Source: Candidatus Woesearchaeota archaeon (GTDB lineage: Archaea; Nanobdellota; Nanobdellia; Woesearchaeales; JABGUJ01). From it: a stretch of DNA of 64,000 nucleotides. The notes beneath the pieces were generated by a model that worked only from the letters and a program-made list of their open reading frames with translations, was not told the DNA's origin and did not search any database. The DNA is taken from NCBI GenBank assembly GCA_018646625.1, contig JABGUJ010000001.1:317534-381533 (forward strand), in the 5' to 3' direction. Positions 43,885 to 51,099 of the stretch are shown here, piece by piece; position 1 is the stretch's first letter; each line of letters begins with the position of its first letter. The position numbers were made by a program, and so were the translations under genes.

Positions 43885-44294
43885 CTTCCAGTATGACCAA
43901 ACCCGCCTTTTCCGCGTTCAGTATCGTCTAAATCTTCAACAACTTCTATTTGAGGAGAATAAACCTTCTGAACTAATAACTGCGCAATCCTGTCCCCTTT
44001 AGAAACAGAATAATCTTCTTTAGTTGTATTTAATATAAATATCTTATACTCGCCTCTATAAGTCGGATCTATCACACCACCCATTGTTTTTAAACCAAGC
44101 TTAGCCATGCCGCTTCTATCCCAAACTAACGCGGCATAACCAATAGGAAACGCAATAGACAAACCAGTACCAATTAACTTTCGATCGCCCGGCGCAATTA
44201 CAACATCTTCAACAGAATGTAAATCAACAGCAACATCACCAACTAGTGCATGCCTAGGAACAATTGCATCATCGCGCAATTTTTTTATTTTCAT
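43881..44294 (-). CDS. dut: dUTP diphosphatase / dCTP deaminase-like (trimeric dUTPase)
   Basis: 137 residues from ATG 44294. All five trimeric dUTPase motifs are present: DVAVDL, WDRSGMAKLG, GGVIDPTYRGE, KGDRIAQLLV and the terminal GKGGFGHTGR. It hydrolyses dUTP to dUMP and keeps uracil out of DNA. Longer starts at 44309 and 44351 exist, but a TATA-like TTTATAAAA abuts 44309 and points to the ATG at 44294, about 20 nt from the box. Confidence 0.92.
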   Translation of the reverse strand: MKIKKLRDDAIVPRHALVGDVAVDLHSVEDVVIAPGDRKLIGTGLSIAFPIGYAALVWDRSGMAKLGLKTMGGVIDPTYRGEYKIFILNTTKEDYSVSKGDRIAQLLVQKVYSPQIEVVEDLDDTERGKGGFGHTGR

Positions 44295-44418
44295 CTCAAC
44301 TTTTTCCATTTTATAAAAAAGATTAATTGAATTGCATATTAAGCTTACCAAAAAAATAAAACAGCTATTAGAACATATAGTTCAAAGTAGGCATAAAACA
44401 TTCGCCAAAATATCAAAA

Positions 44419-44440
44419 TCTCCAGTAGAAACCAAGGAGT
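44419..44440 (+). promoter_or_regulatory. Origin recognition box-like element (ORB), copy 1 upstream of tbp
   Basis: TCTCCAGTAGAAACCAAGG followed by AGT. It matches the ORB copies by orc1 in the TCC...GAAA dyad and the following AAGG-G, though its G-run is interrupted by A. Same orientation as the copy 85 nt downstream. Confidence 0.55.
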
Positions 44441-44503
44441 CCCTCTTATCATACATAACCACACCAAAGCCCCTAAAACCACAAAAAAAGCAGAAGAAAG
44501 GAT

Positions 44504-44526
44504 TCTCCACAGGAAACCAAGGGGGC
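44504..44526 (+). promoter_or_regulatory. Origin recognition box (ORB), copy 2 upstream of tbp
   Basis: TCTCCACAGGAAACCAAGG followed by GGGC. Dyad CC-ACA-GG, then GAAAC, then an uninterrupted GGGGG. This is close to the published archaeal ORB consensus with the GAAAC...GGGG element and to the copies at 58437-58458 and 58671-58692. A binding site of Orc1/Cdc6 is inferred. Confidence 0.7.
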
Positions 44527-44662
44527 AGCTATTCCCTAAAATATAGCTTCTCACGCTTCCTTTGCAAAATAAAAGTATTTATAAAGGAAAGAGCTTTACT
44601 TTTATAAAAGCGGGAACAATCTCACTTTTAAACAAAAATCGCAATCCTGGGGGTGCTTATAA

Positions 44663-45223
44663 ATGGGAAAACACGATATACGAGTTGTTAACATTGTTGT
44701 ATCAACTTCTTTGGAGCACGACATTCCTTTAGAGAAGATGGCAGCTACTCTGTCAAACACAGAATACAACCCAGAACAATTTCCTGGTCTTGTAATTAGA
44801 GTTAAAGAACCTAAAACTTCCGCTCTAATCTTCAACTCTGGTAAAGTCGTTTGTACTGGAGCAAAAACTCTTTCAGATGTATCTGAGTCTCTTAAACAAA
44901 TTAAGAAGAGTTTAGAAAAAATTAATGTCAAGATTACCGTCGATCCGGAGATCAATGTTCAAAACATTGTTGCATCAGGTTCAATTGGTAGAGATCTTAA
45001 TTTAAATGTTCTAGCAATGAAACTGGAGAACACTGAATACGAACCAGAACAATTCCCTGGTTTGGTTTATAAACTAAAAGGCTATCTGCCTGAAGACCAA
45101 ACTCAGAAAGCAACTTTCCTATTGTTTAGCAATGGAAAAATTGTTTGTACTGGAACTAAAAGTGAAGACCAAGTAGATTTAGCTGTTGATAAGTTAATTG
45201 AGAACTTGGACAACTTAAAATAA
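44663..45223 (+). CDS. tbp: TATA-box binding protein
   Basis: 186 residues in two direct repeats, the saddle. Repeat 1 has NPEQFPGLVIRVKEPKTSALIFNSGKVVCTG (given in part: EQFPGLVIR, ALIFNSGKVVCTG) and repeat 2 has EPEQFPGLVYKLKGY and FLLFSNGKIVCTG. No acidic C-terminal tail. Shine-Dalgarno GGGGGTG lies 8 nt before the ATG. It recruits TFB, TFE (encoded at 28.2 kb) and RNA polymerase. ORBs in its upstream region could link its expression to Orc1. Confidence 0.95.
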   Translation: MGKHDIRVVNIVVSTSLEHDIPLEKMAATLSNTEYNPEQFPGLVIRVKEPKTSALIFNSGKVVCTGAKTLSDVSESLKQIKKSLEKINVKITVDPEINVQNIVASGSIGRDLNLNVLAMKLENTEYEPEQFPGLVYKLKGYLPEDQTQKATFLLFSNGKIVCTGTKSEDQVDLAVDKLIENLDNLK

Positions 45224-45236
45224 TTTTGAATTTACC

Positions 45237-45313
45237 TGTCTAGTGCGGACAATTCCTGAATACACCGAATTCTGGCATCTCAGGGATCATCCCACACCAC
45301 TGGTCACTAGACA
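45237..45313. ncRNA. Structured element between tbp and mcm, probable small RNA
   Basis: A 9-bp perfect terminal helix TGTCTAGTG (45237-45245) / CACTAGACA (45305-45313) encloses two smaller hairpins: CCTGAAT...ATTCTGG (45255-45275, one mismatch) and GGGA-TCA-TCCC (45283-45293). It does not form a tRNA. Both strands end with an ACA sequence. I cannot choose a strand or class; an H/ACA-like or regulatory RNA is possible, as is a protein-binding DNA element. Confidence 0.45.
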
Positions 45314-45371
45314 ACTTCATTTATAAAGTTATTATAGTAGCTTGAGCGTTATTAAAAAAGGATGATTGAAA

Positions 45372-47399
45372 ATGGATACAATTGAAGTAACGGAACAAAT
45401 TTCCCGATTCAAGGAGTTCTTTGAAGAAAACTACATGGATGAACTTCTTGAAAGAATAAGAGTAGGAAAAAATTGGTTAGACATAGACTTCGCAAAACTT
45501 TCTAAACATGATATAGAACTAGCAGAACTATTACTTGATTATCCTGAAGAAGTTCTAAAAGCTGCAGAAATTGGAATAAAAGAATTTGACTTGCCTGAAG
45601 AAATAAAAAGATTTCACATTAGACCTTTCAACCTACCAGAATCTCAAACAATCATGATCAGAGATATCAGAAGTAAACATATTGGAGGACTATTAACAAT
45701 TACCGGCACCGTACGACAAAAATCAGACGTACGTCCGCAAGTTACAACTGCAAGATTTGAATGCCCAAGTTGTGGTAATGTAATGTCTGTATTACAATTA
45801 GAAAATAAATTCAACGAACCAACAAGATGCGGCTGCGGAAGAAAAGGAAAATTCAGATTATTAAGTAAAGAGCTAGTAGATGCACAAGGAATTGTACTTG
45901 AAGAGGCGACTGAAGATCTAGAAGGTGGTGAACAACCAAAAAGAATGAATGTGTTCTTAAAAGATGATTTAGTTAGCCCGATCTCAGATAAAAGAACCAA
46001 CCCGGGTTCAAAAATAAGAATAGTGGGTTCAATAAAAGAAGTTCCAATCATATTAAGATCTGGAAGTCAGTCAACTAAATTTGATTTACTAATAGATGCA
46101 AATCATGTAATTAGCGTAGAAGAAGATTTCACTCAAGTACAAATATCAAAAGAAGAAAAAGAAGAGATATTAACTCTTTCAAAAGATCCGAAAGTATACG
46201 AAAAACTGGTACAATCAATAACTCCATCTATTTACGGTCACGATAAAATAAAAGAAGCACTAGTACTGCAATTAATTGGAGGCGTACATAAAAAAAGAGC
46301 TGACGGAGTATCAACCAGAGGAGACATGCACGTACTTTTAGTAGGTGATCCCGGTTCGGGTAAATCTATGATGCTTAAACGTTGTTCAGTTGTCGCTCCA
46401 AAATGTAAATATGTATCTGGTAAAGGTGCATCCGGCGCAGGTTTAACTGCGGCAGTTGTTAAAGATGAATTTCTTAATGGTTGGAGTCTTGAAGCAGGCG
46501 CATTGGTTCTTGCCAACAAAGGCTTCTGTATGATAGACGAGTTGGATAAGATGAGCAAAGAAGACAGAAGTGCAATGCACGAGGCTCTTGAACAACAAAC
46601 CGTAACGATTAGTAAAGCAAACATTCAAGCAACACTACAATGTCAGACAACTGTTCTTGCTGCAGCAAACCCAAAATTTGGAAGATTCGATCCTTATGAA
46701 CTGCTAGCAAAGCAAATTGACTTACCTCCTTCTTTAATAAACAGATTTGATTTGATTTTTCCAGTACGAGATATGCCAGAACCTGAAAAAGATGAAGCAT
46801 TAGCAAAGTTTGTACTTAATCTTCACAAAGCTACGGATATACGAAAATCAGAGATAGGAGACAATCTGCTCAGAAAGTATTTAGTCTATGCAAGAACAAA
46901 ATGCAAACCTCAACTAAACGATGATGCATTAGAAGAAATCAAAGCATATTACGTAAAAATGAGAAACACAGGAACCGAAGATGGTGGTGTTCAACCCATC
47001 CCTATTTCCGCGAGACAGTTAGAAGGTCTTGTGAGATTATCGGAAGCATCAGCAAAATCTAGACTTGCAACTACTGTAAACAAAGATGATGCAAAACGAG
47101 CAATTGAACTACTACATTTCTGTCTGAGCCAAATTGGATTAGATCCAGACACAGGAAAAATTGATATTGACAGAATAAGCTCAGGAATAACTGCATCTCA
47201 ACGTGGCCAAATTGGTGTTGTAAAAGAAATTATAAAAGATCTGGAAGACAAAGTTGGAAAGGTCATACCAATAGATGACATAATCAAGGAAGCAGATACT
47301 CAAGATATTAGAGAAAGTGCAGTTGAAGAAGTTATTGAAAAACTTAAGAGATCGGGAGATGTTTTCGAACCTAAACGGGGCTTTTTAAGTAGAATTTAA
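45372..47399 (+). CDS. mcm: MCM replicative helicase
   Basis: About 675 residues from ATG 45372 (TTG 45366 is also open). The N domain has a zinc motif (CPSCG then CGCG). AAA+ motifs: Walker A GDPGSGKSMML, Walker B CMIDELDKM, arginine finger SLINRFDLIF. The C-terminal 60 residues are a winged helix (KVIPIDDIIKEADTQDIR...). The hexamer unwinds DNA at the fork. No intein. TATA-like TTTATAAAG near 45326 and GGATGA before the ATG. Confidence 0.95.
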   Translation: MDTIEVTEQISRFKEFFEENYMDELLERIRVGKNWLDIDFAKLSKHDIELAELLLDYPEEVLKAAEIGIKEFDLPEEIKRFHIRPFNLPESQTIMIRDIRSKHIGGLLTITGTVRQKSDVRPQVTTARFECPSCGNVMSVLQLENKFNEPTRCGCGRKGKFRLLSKELVDAQGIVLEEATEDLEGGEQPKRMNVFLKDDLVSPISDKRTNPGSKIRIVGSIKEVPIILRSGSQSTKFDLLIDANHVISVEEDFTQVQISKEEKEEILTLSKDPKVYEKLVQSITPSIYGHDKIKEALVLQLIGGVHKKRADGVSTRGDMHVLLVGDPGSGKSMMLKRCSVVAPKCKYVSGKGASGAGLTAAVVKDEFLNGWSLEAGALVLANKGFCMIDELDKMSKEDRSAMHEALEQQTVTISKANIQATLQCQTTVLAAANPKFGRFDPYELLAKQIDLPPSLINRFDLIFPVRDMPEPEKDEALAKFVLNLHKATDIRKSEIGDNLLRKYLVYARTKCKPQLNDDALEEIKAYYVKMRNTGTEDGGVQPIPISARQLEGLVRLSEASAKSRLATTVNKDDAKRAIELLHFCLSQIGLDPDTGKIDIDRISSGITASQRGQIGVVKEIIKDLEDKVGKVIPIDDIIKEADTQDIRESAVEEVIEKLKRSGDVFEPKRGFLSRI

Positions 47400-47445
47400 A
47401 GATCTACAAAAATATTATATACTTCAAATATTCACAATCAGTGGG

Positions 47446-48132
47446 GTGGAACATATCGCAGACATTACACCAGATAGCGTACAAAAAAGGCAAGTAGCAT
47501 TCAAAGTTAAAGTAGATGAAATTTCTAATGGCCAATTTATAAAAGAAGAAGGCTGGAAACCTAACTACGTTCTAACCTCATATGGTAACATTTCTAGAAT
47601 TAATATTATGGCTATGATCATCGCCAAACTAGATGATGAAAAAAACTATACAGTAGATGATGGCTCTGGTACAATAGATCTAAGATGGTTTGAAGATGTT
47701 GACTCATTCAAAAACTTCAATACGGGCGAACTAGTAAACATTGTAGGGAGAATAAGAGAATACAACAATATAAAGTATATTCTTCCGGAGATCATAAGAA
47801 AAATTGACAATCCTAAATGGTTAGAATTACGAAAGCACGAGTTGGGAAAAAGAGAGAAGTGTCAAGAAACATTACAACCAGTAGAACAACCTAAACCAGA
47901 ATCGCCAACCGTAACTGAATTTGAAGATGTTGTGAATGCGACCCCTGCAAAGGAATCAACAGTTGATAAATTAATAAAAGTAATAAAAGAAAAAGACGCA
48001 GGAGAAGGTGTAGATATAGATGAAGTTATTGCCGCATCATCCATTCCAGAAGCGGACTCTTTGATCAAGAGACTTCTAGAAGAAGGAGACATCTTCGAAA
48101 TCAAACCGGGAAGAATAAAAGTTCTAGAATAA
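47446..48132 (+). CDS. RPA-like single-stranded DNA-binding protein with winged-helix tail
   Basis: 228 residues, GTG start after GGGG. An OB fold spans about 15-125 (VAFKVKVDEIS, INIMAMIIAKLDDEKNYTVDDGSGTIDLRWF in part, IVGRIREYNNIKYILPEII). The last 55 residues are a winged helix (GVDIDEVIAASSIPEADSLIKRL, GDIFEIKPGRIKVLE) that resembles the tail of MCM encoded just upstream. This is the RPA32/COG-type layout. It would coat single-stranded DNA behind the helicase. Starts 46 nt after mcm. Confidence 0.85.
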   Translation: MEHIADITPDSVQKRQVAFKVKVDEISNGQFIKEEGWKPNYVLTSYGNISRINIMAMIIAKLDDEKNYTVDDGSGTIDLRWFEDVDSFKNFNTGELVNIVGRIREYNNIKYILPEIIRKIDNPKWLELRKHELGKREKCQETLQPVEQPKPESPTVTEFEDVVNATPAKESTVDKLIKVIKEKDAGEGVDIDEVIAASSIPEADSLIKRLLEEGDIFEIKPGRIKVLE

Positions 48133-48134
48133 GT

Positions 48135-48584
48135 TTACAACGCTTTTTCAAGAATTGAAGAAGCACCATCATCCTTAACTGTTTTATAACCTAATCGTTC
48201 ATATAACTTCTTGGCCTTATTATCATTAAACACCTTTAATCTTATTCTAGTAAGATCATGTTCTTTTGCCTTCTTTTCCATTAATCCAACGAGAAAAGTA
48301 CCAAGACCTTTACTTCTTAACTTGGTAGAAACTTGTACATTATTGATATATGCCGCATCCCTGCCACATTTCAAATCAAAGAAAGCAATCCTCTTGCCTT
48401 CATACTCTACAATCATAATTTTATTCTTATCAAAACCATCTTCAAAAGACTGAGAGTTCCAAGACCCCCAATGCCTTATGAAAGCATCATACATATTTTC
48501 CTTAAGAAGTTCGAAAACAAAATTATAGTCGGCGTCTTCACAGTTCCTCAACAAAAATTTATGTCCCTTTATATCAATATTCAC
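48135..48584 (-). CDS. GNAT acetyltransferase
   Basis: 149 residues. The acetyl-CoA binding motif A is YINNVQVSTKLRSKGLGTFLVG, and the C-terminal NDNKAKKLYERLGYK is motif B. Substrate unknown; the position beside convergent RPA gives no hint. Confidence 0.88.
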   Translation of the reverse strand: MNIDIKGHKFLLRNCEDADYNFVFELLKENMYDAFIRHWGSWNSQSFEDGFDKNKIMIVEYEGKRIAFFDLKCGRDAAYINNVQVSTKLRSKGLGTFLVGLMEKKAKEHDLTRIRLKVFNDNKAKKLYERLGYKTVKDDGASSILEKAL

Positions 48585-48613
48585 AAAAACACCTTGTCAA
48601 TACAAACTAAGCC

Positions 48614-49465
48614 TTAAAATAAAGCAGGAGTAACAAACACCTCAACTACAGCAGCAAAAAACAAAATAACAACAGATATGATTAACAAATCAGAACTGTC
48701 CATTAACACATTATAGAACTTCTTTGTACCAAAATGATGATTAATTACAGCAAACGAAATAATTCCTCCAGCCAGCCCGCCAACAAAATATGCTAAAATT
48801 TCGAATATCCCGTGAGTAAAGTAACGTAAAAAAGAAGATGACAGAATAGATGCATAAGAAATCACATGAGATGCGCCTTCTACAACCAGCGCAGCATTAA
48901 GTTTAGATTTAGCCAACATCCCAATGGCGGTTGCGATAACAGATGCATTCCATGTAAGGATAAATATCGCTCCAGCACCATAAAAGAATGAAAACAAAAT
49001 ACAAAACGCCAACACTTTCAAATTATTCAATAATATTTGAAAAAACACATTAGTCTTTCCAATAAAATGACCTGTTGCAGGAGAATTTATTTGTGAAATA
49101 GTATCCGCTTGAATCTCAAATGCCGCTAAAGAAACCTCAGCAGGCAAAATTAAATACCAAAACGTAAAGGCAATTGTTATTCCAATAAAAAGAAAAGTCA
49201 AATAAGATAATGCTTTAGTATGTTCTTTCAACAACCCCATCTCCCTTTCTGCAACCAAATCTTTTTCTTCTTCTCCTTTCAAAAGTTTATAGATGAACGG
49301 CACAGATGCGAGAACTGTAAGAAAAACCATGATCAATCCTGCTTGGTCACTAAAGATCCACAAAGCTAGTAAAAGAGCAAGTGACGCATAAAGAAATCCA
49401 ATAAAGAGCAAAATCCATGGTCTTTTTTCTGCACTTAATGGATTAATTATAGATTCAAAAACCAT
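48614..49465 (-). CDS. SpoIIM-family (DUF95) membrane protein
   Basis: 283 residues with about six hydrophobic helices. ILLNNLKVLAFCILFSFFYGAGAIFILTWNASVIA and HGIFEILAYFVGGLAGGIIS (given in part) match the stage II sporulation protein M family, widespread in archaea without sporulation. Function in archaea unknown; perhaps membrane shaping or a transporter part. Confidence 0.82.
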   Translation of the reverse strand: MVFESIINPLSAEKRPWILLFIGFLYASLALLLALWIFSDQAGLIMVFLTVLASVPFIYKLLKGEEEKDLVAEREMGLLKEHTKALSYLTFLFIGITIAFTFWYLILPAEVSLAAFEIQADTISQINSPATGHFIGKTNVFFQILLNNLKVLAFCILFSFFYGAGAIFILTWNASVIATAIGMLAKSKLNAALVVEGASHVISYASILSSSFLRYFTHGIFEILAYFVGGLAGGIISFAVINHHFGTKKFYNVLMDSSDLLIISVVILFFAAVVEVFVTPALF

Positions 49466-49553
49466 ATAGCCTGTAATACCCGAAAACGACTATTTAAACA
49501 TTTCTAATGACAATGATTAATTTTATATATAAGCCACCAGTCCGTGAAACTAC

Positions 49554-49973
49554 ATGAGTGTACCAAATTACGAAGAAATGCTGAAGAAGGCTAGAAAAGA
49601 GCTTCCAGAGTCTGTAATCTTTGCAGAAAGATTTGAAATTCCTAAAGCTAAAGGCCATCTTGAAGGTAATAAAACCATCGTAAGCAACTTTGGTCACATT
49701 GCAAAGGACCTTAGAAGGCCTGTAAATCACATGTTCAAATATATTCTAAAAGAACTTGCAACTCCTGGAGTTATGCGAGACTTAAACACTGCTGTGTTTG
49801 GAACAAAAGTATCCGCTACAAGAATTAACGAAAAAATTGAACAATACACTAGAACTTTCGTTATCTGTTCAGAGTGTGGTAAACCAGATACTCAAATAGC
49901 GAAAGAAGGTAATGTAACTAATCTAAAATGTTCTGCGTGCGGTGCAAAAAAACCAATTAAATCTAAAATTTAA
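49554..49973 (+). CDS. Translation initiation factor aIF2 beta subunit
   Basis: 139 residues. Core is FEIPKAKGHLEGNKTIVSNF, the central helix-turn-helix-like part, and a C-terminal zinc ribbon with CSECG and CSACG. With aIF2 alpha and gamma it delivers initiator tRNA. A Shine-Dalgarno is not obvious; TATA-like TTTATATATAAG near 49526 lies 28 nt before the ATG, suggesting a leaderless mRNA. Confidence 0.93.
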   Translation: MSVPNYEEMLKKARKELPESVIFAERFEIPKAKGHLEGNKTIVSNFGHIAKDLRRPVNHMFKYILKELATPGVMRDLNTAVFGTKVSATRINEKIEQYTRTFVICSECGKPDTQIAKEGNVTNLKCSACGAKKPIKSKI

Positions 49974-49974
49974 A

Positions 49975-50268
49975 ATGTTCATCAAGCAACACACTACTCA
50001 AGATAAACGAATTCTATTAGCAATTTGTGATAAAGAAATCAAAGGTCAAGAAATAGAAGAAGATGGTGCTTGTCTTAATCTAAAGGCTGATTTCTACAAC
50101 GGTGAAGAGGTCTCTGAAGAAACAGCCATCAGTATGATACGAACCGCGGATCTATTAAACGTTGTTGGAACGCGCGCAATAGAATTAATCAAAAGGCTTG
50201 GCTTAGCTCATGAAGATGAAACAAAGAAAATATGTAATGTGCCTTACATCCTGATAACTCTGGAATAA
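49975..50268 (+). CDS. DUF424 family protein
   Basis: 97 residues from ATG 49975, 1 nt after the aIF2-beta stop (ATG 49942 would lie inside that gene). Matches archaeal DUF424: FIKQHTTQDKRILLAICDKE and the middle NGEEVSEETAISMIRTADLLNVVG (in part). DUF424 commonly sits next to aIF2-beta in archaea; a role in translation is inferred from context only. Confidence 0.85.
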   Translation: MFIKQHTTQDKRILLAICDKEIKGQEIEEDGACLNLKADFYNGEEVSEETAISMIRTADLLNVVGTRAIELIKRLGLAHEDETKKICNVPYILITLE

Positions 50269-51099
50269 TTATTTCTTAACTACGTAGAATATTTCACCAA
50301 CTTTCTGAATACACTCAACTTTATATCCTAGTCGTTTGCACATCAATTCAAACCAACCCCTTTGTGGATGATTCATTGGTTTATTGGATAGTGTTTTAGC
50401 TGAGAAACTGACCACAACCCACTTTGCATTCACTGATTTTATTAATTTTTCACTAAGTTTGTGATCTTTACCCAAATCCAAGTGATCTAACAATTTAAAC
50501 ATAAAGCAAACATCGACGTCAGGAAATTCAATCTCGGATGATTTCAACTCTAGTAAATCAACCTCTTTGAAACTAAAATCCACACCCTCTCTTGATTCAA
50601 AAAACTTAGAAATAAACTCAAGATCTCCTAGAGAAATGTCCCATGCTTCGTATTTAACTTTAGATAAACCCATCAAATCAAAAGACAAAGGATTCATTCC
50701 ACATCCCAAATCCAAAATGGATGCAGGTTTGCCTGTAATCGCAAAAAGTTCATCAAAGATTTCGAGATAAATCTCAATCCGTTCTTTTGATGATTTGTGG
50801 GTTTTTAACAACATAACATAGTTTTCTTCAGAATCGTCTTCTAGATACGTTCGCAAGTGTTTTTCTCTTCGTTTGGCAAATCTTGTGAAAAACATACCAA
50901 ACGCTTGACGACACTCCCCTCTTAATCTTTTAATCATCAAAGCAGAATCTTTAGCCCCAACATCTTCCAAACTAGACACTTTCGGGTGAGTACGCCTATA
51001 CTCTGCAAGTTTATGCATAACAAAATCTTCAGAAATATGTCTAGGCTCTTGTTTTTCTTTAATTTTATCAACAATTCCTTGTTCAGTTAACCGAACCAT
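50269..51099 (-). CDS. FmrO/Rmt-type 16S rRNA (guanine-N7)-methyltransferase-like protein
   Basis: 276 residues. A helical N domain comes first, followed by a class I SAM domain with KTHKSSKERIEIY, SILDLGCGMNPLSFDL, CFMFKLLDHLDL, WVVVSFSAKTLSN and a terminal EIFYVVKK. This order, especially the H-x-S-x-x-E-R helix, the GCG-x-NPL motif, FKLL and VSF-x-x-x-L, is that of the FmrO family, including aminoglycoside-resistance RmtB/ArmA that methylate G1405 of 16S rRNA. It is the last gene of the polymerase D operon and overlaps the DP2 end by 13 nt. Confidence 0.8.
   Translation of the reverse strand: MVRLTEQGIVDKIKEKQEPRHISEDFVMHKLAEYRRTHPKVSSLEDVGAKDSALMIKRLRGECRQAFGMFFTRFAKRREKHLRTYLEDDSEENYVMLLKTHKSSKERIEIYLEIFDELFAITGKPASILDLGCGMNPLSFDLMGLSKVKYEAWDISLGDLEFISKFFESREGVDFSFKEVDLLELKSSEIEFPDVDVCFMFKLLDHLDLGKDHKLSEKLIKSVNAKWVVVSFSAKTLSNKPMNHPQRGWFELMCKRLGYKVECIQKVGEIFYVVKK

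Larger units (their letters stand above)
44352..44662. other. 311-nt gene-free region upstream of tbp with two ORB copies
   Basis: No convincing gene. It contains two origin-recognition-box-like sequences in the same orientation (listed separately) and two TATA-like elements, TATTTATAAAGG near 44578 and CTTTTATAAAAGC near 44605, that can serve tbp. A low-complexity reading frame on either strand here is not supported. Confidence 0.6.

Noticed and set aside
44332-44607. A plus-strand frame of 91 codons and a hydrophobic minus-strand frame of 69 codons upstream of tbp
   Set aside because: They overlap each other and two ORBs, have no recognisable domain, and lack a start signal. The region is better explained as regulatory.
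45237-45313. The structured element as a tRNA
   Set aside because: No T arm (GTTCRA) on either strand and the inner hairpins do not match a cloverleaf.
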